Assembly: GCF_947654165.1 (NCBI RefSeq)
Contig: NZ_CANTKB010000007.1
Location: 1-64,000, forward strand
Length of the DNA stretch: 64,000 bases
From: an uncultured Blautia sp.
Lineage (GTDB): Bacteria; Bacillota; Clostridia; Lachnospirales; Lachnospiraceae
Direction: 5' to 3'
Shown piece after piece: positions 51,793-58,736 of this stretch. The notes under the pieces were generated by a model. The model made no database searches. It worked only from the letters and a program-made list of their open reading frames with translations, and was not told the origin of the DNA. The first letter of the stretch is position 1. Every line of letters starts with the position of its first letter. Made by a program: the position numbers and the translations under genes.

Positions 51793-53553
51793 TTATCCCT
51801 CCACCTGTATTCTGTCATCCTGGCTCATCTGTATCTCATATACCTGACGGTAAATTCCATCTCCGGAAATCAATTCTTCGTGGGTACCCTGCTCCTGAAT
51901 ATTCCCCTGGTTCAGCACCAAAATCTGATCTGCCCCCATCAATGTGGTGATCCTATGGGAAATCAGAATCACAGTAGCATGTTTGCAGGATTCGGACAAT
52001 GCCTTACGGATCCTGGCATCCGTCTGAGAGTCTACTGCTGATAAAGAATCGTCAAAAATCATTATCGGGGTTTTCTGCAAAAGCATTCTTGCAATTGCCA
52101 CACGCTGTCTTTGTCCACCTGAAAGGGTAACCCCTCTTTCCCCAACCAGAGTGTCATAGCCGTCCGGAAAACTCATGATCGTATCATCCACACAGGCAAT
52201 TTTAGCTGCCTGTCTGATCTCTTCCATGGTGGCATCCGGTACAGAAGCTGCAATATTTTCCTTGATCGTTCTGGAATATAAAAACGGCTCCTGCAGCACG
52301 ATCCCGATGTTATTCCGCAGCCACTCCAGAGGGATTTCCCGGATATTCTTCCCACCAAGGGTAATCTCTCCCTGTCCTTCCTGAAGCTCATACAAACGGT
52401 TTAAAAGCTGCACCAGCGTTGATTTTCCGCTTCCTGTACCTCCCAAAATCCCCAGGGTACTTCCCTGTGGAATAGAAAAATCAAGGTCCGAAAGCACAGG
52501 ATGACCTTCCTCATACGCAAAATTCACATGGGAAAAACAGATATCAAAAGTTCCTTTTTCTTCCCTGCATTCTTCCTGATAGGCTTCTTCTGAGGCACGG
52601 ATAATGTAATCCACACGTTCAAAAGAAACTCCTGCCTTGCTCATATCCGAAAGAATTCTTCCAAGACCTCTGATCGGCCATACCAGAGTTGTATTGTACG
52701 ACGCAAATGCAATAAACTCTCCCACGGTAATATTTCCATGTACAGCCTCCACTGCACCAAGCACAATAATAGTCACCACCTGAAGCCCTGTGATCAAATC
52801 TCCAACACCCCAATACAAACCGGACAGGGTTCCAAGACGTATCCAGAGATTTGCAAAAATATCATTCTTCTCCCTGAACCGCTCCATTTCAAACTTTTCT
52901 CTTCCAAAGGCACGTACTACCCGTACCCCTGTGGCATTCTCCTGAACAACTGTGGAAAGTGCCCCTTCTGCTTCGTCTGCATCTGTGAATCTTCTGGCGA
53001 TCAGACGGTAAAAAATACCGGAATATGCCACAACCAGAGGGACAAACAGCAATACGATCAGAGACAGTTTCACATTCATGGACACCATGACAGAAAAGGA
53101 AACTGCCACCAAAAATACAGTCCTGAACACTTCCAGAAGCTGTGTCACCACAAAGTTCCGGATTACTTCCACATCAGAAGTACATCTCTGGATAATATCT
53201 CCTGTCTGGTGCTTATCATGCCATTTCATAGGCAGTTTTTGCACATGAGCAAACAAAGCATCCCTCATATTCTTCGCAAAATTTTCTCCCGCCTTGGCCG
53301 TATGATATCTGCTGACATACATGGCTGCACCTGAAAAAAGTGCAACACCTATCAGAATCAATGCCATGATCCACAAATGTTCTGCCAGATATGGATAGTC
53401 ATTCCCTTCCAGCACAGAATCTATGGTAAAGCGGAAAATCTGTGGGGTCAGTGCATTGAAGATCGTTGTGATCAGAGAAGCCGCCACTGCGGCCATAAAA
53501 TATTTCTTTGCTCCTTTAAAATAGTGTGAAATTAATTGGATCTTTCGTTTCAT
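51793..53553 (-). CDS. ABC exporter half, degenerate ATP site (BmrC-like)
   Basis: A 586-residue half-transporter with six membrane helices and a C-terminal ATPase: Walker A GGTGSGKSTL, signature TLSGGQRQR, Walker B IMIFDDSLSAVDS. The catalytic Glu after Walker B is replaced by Asp (FDDS), the hallmark of the non-hydrolysing half of heterodimeric exporters. It is the first gene of the pair; deoC follows the second. No regulator is adjacent. Confidence 0.9.
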   Translation of the reverse strand: MKRKIQLISHYFKGAKKYFMAAVAASLITTIFNALTPQIFRFTIDSVLEGNDYPYLAEHLWIMALILIGVALFSGAAMYVSRYHTAKAGENFAKNMRDALFAHVQKLPMKWHDKHQTGDIIQRCTSDVEVIRNFVVTQLLEVFRTVFLVAVSFSVMVSMNVKLSLIVLLFVPLVVAYSGIFYRLIARRFTDADEAEGALSTVVQENATGVRVVRAFGREKFEMERFREKNDIFANLWIRLGTLSGLYWGVGDLITGLQVVTIIVLGAVEAVHGNITVGEFIAFASYNTTLVWPIRGLGRILSDMSKAGVSFERVDYIIRASEEAYQEECREEKGTFDICFSHVNFAYEEGHPVLSDLDFSIPQGSTLGILGGTGSGKSTLVQLLNRLYELQEGQGEITLGGKNIREIPLEWLRNNIGIVLQEPFLYSRTIKENIAASVPDATMEEIRQAAKIACVDDTIMSFPDGYDTLVGERGVTLSGGQRQRVAIARMLLQKTPIMIFDDSLSAVDSQTDARIRKALSESCKHATVILISHRITTLMGADQILVLNQGNIQEQGTHEELISGDGIYRQVYEIQMSQDDRIQVEG

Positions 53554-53687
53554 AGATTAAGTCTTTTCATCCCCTCTTTTATTTTCATGTAATCCATTAT
53601 ACAATACAATTTCCCATATGAAAACATCTTTGGACATGGAGCAGGATGAAATTCAGGAAATCACAGCTGCCCAATAATGCACCATAC

Positions 53688-53726
53688 AAAAACAGGGATG
53701 AAATCTGCTTTACAGTTTCATCCCTG
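53688..53726 (-). terminator. Terminator of the BCCT-lyase operon
   Basis: CAGGGATGAAA (53693-53703) pairs with TTTCATCCCTG (53716-53726). On the minus strand a T5 run (53692-53688) follows the stem. It lies 12 bp after the stop codon of the last lyase gene and closes the sigma-54 operon. Confidence 0.9.
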
Positions 53727-53738
53727 CGTGTTTCCTGA

Positions 53739-55262
53739 TCACGCCAGTGTTCCTATGGCTTTTTCTACAATCTCCAGCATGTTTCCTTCATGAATCCACT
53801 TTTTTAACCATTCAATATGAGGATACAGATAGAAATCTTTTTCCATCACCGGAATTGTTTTCTTCAATTCCTCATATACTGCTTTACTTCCCTTTCCCCG
53901 CTCCAGTTCAGCCGGAATAAACTGCTGTGCCTGGTATGCGGAAAACACTTCCACTGCCAGAATATACTCCAGTTTTTCTGAAATCTCTACTGCTTTTTTG
54001 CAGGCATTGTATCCCATTGAAACATAATCTTCCTGCCCTGCACTGGTGGAAACACTGTCTGCTGTGGCAGGATGTGCCAGAATTTTCATATCATTTAATA
54101 TTCCGGCCTGAGCATACTGCGGAATCATAAGCCCTGAATTTAATCCTGATTCTTTTGCTAAAAACCACGGAAAACCTGACAGATTTTCATCCAGAAAACG
54201 TGCATTTCTCCGCTCTGACATTTTGCCGAGATTCACTGCGGCGATGCAGGCGGCATCCATCTCCATCCCTACATAAGATGCATCCGGATTCCCGTTGGAG
54301 TAGATATCCGGTTCTTCTTCTGTTCCATAAACCACAGGATTATCCCCACAGGAATTAATCTCACAGCTTACCACTTCCCAGGCATCTTTTAAGATTCTCT
54401 TTGCAGCCCCGTGAAGCTGCGGCACACACCGAAGGGAAAGTGCATCTTGTATATGACTGTTTTCTGCTTCTTTCAGAATCTGAGAGCCTTCCAGAATCCG
54501 CATCTGATTTTCTGCTGTTTCGATCAACTCTTTCTGGGGCCTGCATCTGGTCACATGGCTGTCATAAGCCCGAAGAAGTCCTCGAAGCCCCTCCAGAGAT
54601 AATGCTGCTGCAATATCTGCTGCACGTGCTGCCCTTGAAAGATTATAGACCGCCAGTGCAGCCAGAGCCGTGGCTGACGTTGTACCATTGATCAAGGCTA
54701 ATCCTTCCTTATAACTCAAGGTAAATGGCTCCATTCCAATTTTTTTGAGAGCCTCTTTTGCATCCAGAAGTTCTCCCTCACACCACGCTTTTCCTTCTCC
54801 CAGAAGAACTGCCGCAATATGTCCTTCTGCACACAGATACCCCACAGAACCTTCTCTCGGAACATAAGGAATCAGGTTCTGGTTCAAAAACTGCCGATAA
54901 CACTCCAATAGTTCCAGCCTTACTCCGCTGACTCCTTTCCCAAGACTCTGAAGAACCATAAGCATCACTGCTCTGACTTCTTCCTCCTTCATAGGCTCGC
55001 CTACGGAAACTGCATGGGTAAGGATAATATTCTTCTGAAGAAGTTCTGCCTGCTTGCGGCTGATAAATTTTGTTACTAAGGCACCAAATCCTGTAGTTGT
55101 ACCATAGACTGGTTTTTCCTTTTCTACACACACTTCGATAATCTTCCTTGATTGGCGAACCCGCTCTTTGTATTCCTCAGAGAATTCCACCCTGGCTCCA
55201 AAACGTGCCACAGCAATAAACTCCTCGATAGAAATATCTTTCCCCAGCACCACTTGGTTCAT
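53739..55262 (-). CDS. Aromatic amino acid lyase homologue without MIO triad, paralogue 1
   Basis: A 507-residue member of the HAL/PAL fold (Lyase_aromatic). Conserved: Tyr53 in VYGTTTGFG, His83 in IILTHAVSVG, Asn192 in LINGTTSATA, Gln272/Arg278 in QDALSLRC, and Glu411 in QEDYVSM. The MIO-forming Ala-Ser-Gly after GSVG (138-141) is missing: GSVG runs straight into YLCAEGHIAAVLLGEG. Residues after the gap sit three lower than in Pseudomonas HAL (195 to 192, 414 to 411). HAL Tyr280 is Leu here. An MIO-independent elimination, as reported for ergothionase, is inferred. It is the last gene of the sigma-54 operon. Confidence 0.88.
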   Translation of the reverse strand: MNQVVLGKDISIEEFIAVARFGARVEFSEEYKERVRQSRKIIEVCVEKEKPVYGTTTGFGALVTKFISRKQAELLQKNIILTHAVSVGEPMKEEEVRAVMLMVLQSLGKGVSGVRLELLECYRQFLNQNLIPYVPREGSVGYLCAEGHIAAVLLGEGKAWCEGELLDAKEALKKIGMEPFTLSYKEGLALINGTTSATALAALAVYNLSRAARAADIAAALSLEGLRGLLRAYDSHVTRCRPQKELIETAENQMRILEGSQILKEAENSHIQDALSLRCVPQLHGAAKRILKDAWEVVSCEINSCGDNPVVYGTEEEPDIYSNGNPDASYVGMEMDAACIAAVNLGKMSERRNARFLDENLSGFPWFLAKESGLNSGLMIPQYAQAGILNDMKILAHPATADSVSTSAGQEDYVSMGYNACKKAVEISEKLEYILAVEVFSAYQAQQFIPAELERGKGSKAVYEELKKTIPVMEKDFYLYPHIEWLKKWIHEGNMLEIVEKAIGTLA

Positions 55263-55283
55263 AAGACTACCCTCTTTCCTTGA

Positions 55284-56825
55284 TCAGTTCAGTTTTCCCA
55301 TTACATTCTCAGCTATTTCCACTAACATCCCGGAATGTATCATCTCTTTCAGATATTCAATATGAGGATGCAAAAGCATATCACTTTCCATAACCGGAAT
55401 CTTCTCTCCCAGTACCTCATATACTGCCCTTGATACAGAGCTGGTTTTTGCATCTTTATCTTGAAACTGCTGTGCCTGATAATCTGACAACAATTCCATA
55501 GCCAGGATATATTCCAGCTTCTCTGCGATCATTCCGGCCTTTTTGCAGGCAAAATATCCCATAGCAACATAATCTTCCTGGTTTCCGCAGGTTGGTGTAT
55601 TGTCAATACTTGCCGGTGAGGCAAGGACACGCATTTCATTTAACAGCCCGGCCTGAGTGTATTGCGGAATCATCAGACCAGAATTCAGCCCCGGTTTACT
55701 AATACAGAACCAGGGATATCCGGAAAGACTTTCATCAATGATCCTGTTATTCCTCCGCTCTGACATTTTCGCCAGAGTACAGGCTGCAATACCGGCACTG
55801 TCCATGGCAATCCCCACATAGGAAGAATCTGCATTGCAGGCAGAGATCACATCCTCTTCTCCTTCTTCCGGCCAGATAATAGGATTATCACAACAAGAAT
55901 TCATTTCGATTTCCATCGTTCTTCTGGCATCCTCCAATGTCTTTCTGGATGCACCATGAAGCTGCGGCATACATCTAAGAGACAACGCATCCTGAACTCT
56001 GTGTCCCTTATATTTCTTGATCACTCCGGAATCTTTCAGTATCTTCCGTATATTTTCTGCTACTTTCCCCTGGTCACTGTGGGGTCTTACTTTCATAACC
56101 CGGGCATCAAAAGCATTCATCACACCCTTTAAGGTTTCCAGAGTCAATGCACCGATGATATCTGCTGATTTCGCTGCCTGAAGCAAATCATAAAGTGCCA
56201 GTGCACCAAGAGCAGTGGGGGATGTAGTGCCGGAAACCAATGCCAGCCCTTCCTTGGAGCTCAATTTCATTGGTTCCAGTCCAGCTCTTGTAAGTGCTTC
56301 TTTCCCCGGAAGTAATTCTCCCTGATACCAGGCTTCTCCCATACCTATGAGAACCAGAGCACAGTGTGCTTCCAGAGCCAGATATCCTACACTGCCGTCT
56401 GCCGGAACTTTTGGTGTGATTCCACGGTTCAAAAATTCCTTATACATCTCCAGAACCTCCAGACGCACACCGGAATATCCCTGTCCCAGATTCTGGAGAA
56501 CCATGAGGAGAATCCCTCTTACTCCTTCCTCATGAAGTGGCTGTCCCACAGAAACCGCATGAGTGAGAATAATATTTTCCTGGAGCTGTTCGGTATCTTC
56601 CTTTCCGATTGCTTCGGTACATAAGGCCCCGAATCCGGTCGTAACACCATACATGACCCTTTCTTCTTCCACCCATTTTTCTACCAGTTTTCTGCTGTTT
56701 TCCACTCGTGAACAATAGTTCTCGGAAAAATCCACTTCCGCTTTATTCCTTGCGATTGCCACAAACTCTTCCAGTGAAAGAAAATTTCCCAATCTGACTT
56801 TATGTATCTTTCTGATATTTTCCAC
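55284..56825 (-). CDS. Aromatic amino acid lyase homologue without MIO triad, paralogue 2
   Basis: A 513-residue paralogue of the neighbouring lyase. Same gap: DGSVG is followed directly by YLALEAHCALVLIGMGEA, so no Ala-Ser-Gly. Conserved: the Tyr of MYGVTTGFG, the His of IILTHAVSVG, the Gln and Arg of QDALSLRCMPQ and the Glu of NQEDYVAMG. The Asn of the NGT loop is replaced: LVSGTTSPTA. Start is GTG at 56825, behind AGGAGGAGCCAG; a longer in-frame ATG would overlap the transporter gene and is rejected. It is 10 bp from the BCCT stop and 21 bp before paralogue 1. Substrate is inferred to be an aromatic betaine. Confidence 0.88.
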   Translation of the reverse strand: MENIRKIHKVRLGNFLSLEEFVAIARNKAEVDFSENYCSRVENSRKLVEKWVEEERVMYGVTTGFGALCTEAIGKEDTEQLQENIILTHAVSVGQPLHEEGVRGILLMVLQNLGQGYSGVRLEVLEMYKEFLNRGITPKVPADGSVGYLALEAHCALVLIGMGEAWYQGELLPGKEALTRAGLEPMKLSSKEGLALVSGTTSPTALGALALYDLLQAAKSADIIGALTLETLKGVMNAFDARVMKVRPHSDQGKVAENIRKILKDSGVIKKYKGHRVQDALSLRCMPQLHGASRKTLEDARRTMEIEMNSCCDNPIIWPEEGEEDVISACNADSSYVGIAMDSAGIAACTLAKMSERRNNRIIDESLSGYPWFCISKPGLNSGLMIPQYTQAGLLNEMRVLASPASIDNTPTCGNQEDYVAMGYFACKKAGMIAEKLEYILAMELLSDYQAQQFQDKDAKTSSVSRAVYEVLGEKIPVMESDMLLHPHIEYLKEMIHSGMLVEIAENVMGKLN

Positions 56826-56835
56826 CTGGCTCCTC

Positions 56836-58428
56836 CTATCTCTCTGATTCAATATCTTTTTTGGTTTCCTTGTCAAAGAAGAACAATTTGATTGCAGATG
56901 CTACCTGCAAAATGAAAATAATCAATACCACAAAACCGCCGCAGGCTGCCAGATATTTCACCCCGTCTACACCCTGGGCACCGCCACCGAAAGCTACCAT
57001 AACGCAGGCAATCAGTCCGATGGAAACACCCCATACAATTTTCTGCCAGATTGCAGGTTCTTCGTCATGTCTTGCACCCTTAGTACAAAGAGCTGCTATT
57101 GTGGTAGACATCGTATCTGCTGTAGTAGAAAAGGCAGCCACAAGTGCCACAATGATAACCGGAATGATAATATTTCCCAAAGGTATATTTTTCAGGAATT
57201 CCCATATACCTGCCACAGCACCTTCCTGCTGAATCGTTGCAATAATATCTGCTTTCCCACTGATCTGCCATTTTAATGCTGTTCCGCCCCATACAGAAAA
57301 CCATACAAATCCAAAAGAAGCCGGAAGAATCCAGTTGATAACCAAGAACTGGCGGATGGTTCTTCCATAGGCGATGATGGCAAAGAAAATTCCCATCAGT
57401 GGTGCATAGGCAATCCAGATTGCCCAGTCATACATTGTCCACCATGTTACTAATTGTTCCCCGCCTACAGTCGATGGATCGAATCCCCATGTCCAGAAAC
57501 GGTCCAGCCAGTAGCCAAGCCCTACATTTGCCATATTCAAAATATAAATCGTAGGCCCTAAAATGAATAACACGATCAGCAATACATAGAAAATCTTGGA
57601 AGTCAGACCTGCCAGCCATTTGATTCCTTTGTCAATACCGGTAACGGAGGCAACGGTGAACGTAATGGTAATAATAGCCGTCAGAATAAACCATACAACC
57701 GGTCCCTGGGCAATTCCATAAGCAGAAGAAAGCCCGGTTCCGATCAATGCCAGACCTGCACCCAGTGAAGAAGCCAGACCAAGTGCAATGGCAAGTACAG
57801 AAAGTGTATCTATAATAGACTTCCAAAATCCGTTCATTACTTTTTCCCCGAATAAAGGTGTCAGGGAAGCTGCCACAGACAGCTCTGTTTTTCTGTTAAA
57901 ATACATATAGGCAATAACAACACCGGACAATGCGTACATAGCATAAGGAATAAAGGTCCAATTGTAGAAACTGCGGCCCATGGCAAAATATGCCGCCTCA
58001 TCCGACAGGGCTTTGATTCCATAGCCATCCAGTTCTCCATAAATATTTCCAAAATAAATCAGGACTTCGTTCACACCATACGTAATCAGGCCTGTGGCAA
58101 TACCGCCTGTTAAAGTCATGGCAAACCATGCCCCAAAAGAATATTTTGCTTTTGCTTCCGATCCTCCAAACCGGATATTTCCGATTTTAGAAAATGCCAG
58201 CAAGGCTACCAAGACCAGAGTTACCATGGCAACCATCTGATAAAGCCAGCCAAAAGAACTTAAAGACCAGGAAAAAATCTTGTTGGTCACTGCAGTGAGC
58301 CATTCATTGTTTACAATTCCAAGAATCGCTGCTCCTCCGATGACCAGGAAACATGGAATAAACACGCTCCATCTTATGGGTTTGTTGTTCGTTTTTTGTT
58401 GTTCCATTCTTTCTTTGGAAGCTGTCAC
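56836..58428 (-). CDS. BCCT family betaine/carnitine/choline-type transporter
   Basis: A transporter of up to 530 residues with twelve predicted helices. The N-terminus is short and lacks the long osmosensing tails of BetP. The Trp-rich segment in helix 8 reads TMYDWAIWIAYAPLMGIF, then IAYGRTIRQF, a diverged form of the family's WAWWxxWxPFxGxFxARISRGRT. TM4 has the GxGLxLxGTGLSSAYGIAQG-like region. The start is uncertain: GTG at 58428 or ATG at 58407; neither has a strong ribosome site. BCCT proteins import trimethylammonium compounds, which fits a betaine substrate for the lyases downstream. First gene of the sigma-54 operon. Confidence 0.9.
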   Translation of the reverse strand: MTASKERMEQQKTNNKPIRWSVFIPCFLVIGGAAILGIVNNEWLTAVTNKIFSWSLSSFGWLYQMVAMVTLVLVALLAFSKIGNIRFGGSEAKAKYSFGAWFAMTLTGGIATGLITYGVNEVLIYFGNIYGELDGYGIKALSDEAAYFAMGRSFYNWTFIPYAMYALSGVVIAYMYFNRKTELSVAASLTPLFGEKVMNGFWKSIIDTLSVLAIALGLASSLGAGLALIGTGLSSAYGIAQGPVVWFILTAIITITFTVASVTGIDKGIKWLAGLTSKIFYVLLIVLFILGPTIYILNMANVGLGYWLDRFWTWGFDPSTVGGEQLVTWWTMYDWAIWIAYAPLMGIFFAIIAYGRTIRQFLVINWILPASFGFVWFSVWGGTALKWQISGKADIIATIQQEGAVAGIWEFLKNIPLGNIIIPVIIVALVAAFSTTADTMSTTIAALCTKGARHDEEPAIWQKIVWGVSIGLIACVMVAFGGGAQGVDGVKYLAACGGFVVLIIFILQVASAIKLFFFDKETKKDIESER

Positions 58429-58502
58429 ATAGGAAACGCCACGTTTTTCCCGTTTTTATGACAACTTCTCTCTCCTTTCTTTTTTGTTTGATACCCTATA
58501 TA

Positions 58503-58521
58503 GTTGCAATTTCCGTGCCAA
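58503..58521 (-). promoter_or_regulatory. Sigma-54 (-24/-12) promoter of the BCCT-lyase operon
   Basis: The minus strand reads TTGGCACGGAAATTGCAAC. This matches the sigma-54 consensus TGGCACG-N4-TTGC at every specified position, with GG and GC at the required 10-bp distance. The predicted start is near 58494, giving a leader of roughly 65-85 nt. No sigma-70 promoter of similar quality is seen in front of the operon. Confidence 0.93.
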
Positions 58522-58633
58522 CCATTCTCTTTTTAAATAAAATATTTTTATTCCTCCCAAGGCTTGATTTCTGCCTTTTTTCTTTCTTTTGGAAACATGT
58601 TTTTTTCTGCACTTGTTTCTCTTTCTCTTTTTG

Positions 58634-58670
58634 TGCAAAATCATTATGCAGTATGCAAAATTATTTTGCA
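58634..58670. promoter_or_regulatory. Paired palindromic activator sites
   Basis: Two 17-bp sites: TGCAAAATCATTATGCA (58634-58650, one mismatch from palindromic) and TGCAAAATTATTTTGCA (58654-58670, perfect). Their centres are 20 bp apart, two helical turns. They lie 113-152 bp upstream of the -24 element, the normal place for an enhancer-binding protein, and 67 bp ahead of the activator gene. They are probably sites of the regulator at 58737-60404, possibly also used for autoregulation. Confidence 0.75.
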
Positions 58671-58677
58671 TATTACA

Positions 58678-58707
58678 TTGTATTTTTCCTGTTTTCCATG
58701 TTACAAT
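58678..58707 (+). promoter_or_regulatory. Possible sigma-70 promoter of the activator gene
   Basis: TTGTAT (58678-58683), 18-bp spacer and TACAAT (58702-58707), ending about 30 bp before the TTG start. The -35 lies 7 bp after the second palindrome, so the activator could affect its own gene. A weak match; other assignments are possible. Confidence 0.4.
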
Positions 58708-58736
58708 TCACATAATACAAAAAAGGCGGTGATACC

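Noticed and set aside
53739..56825. Annotation of the two lyases as histidine ammonia-lyase (hutH)
   Set aside because: Both lack the Ala-Ser-Gly needed to form MIO, and no urocanase, imidazolonepropionase or other hut gene is present.
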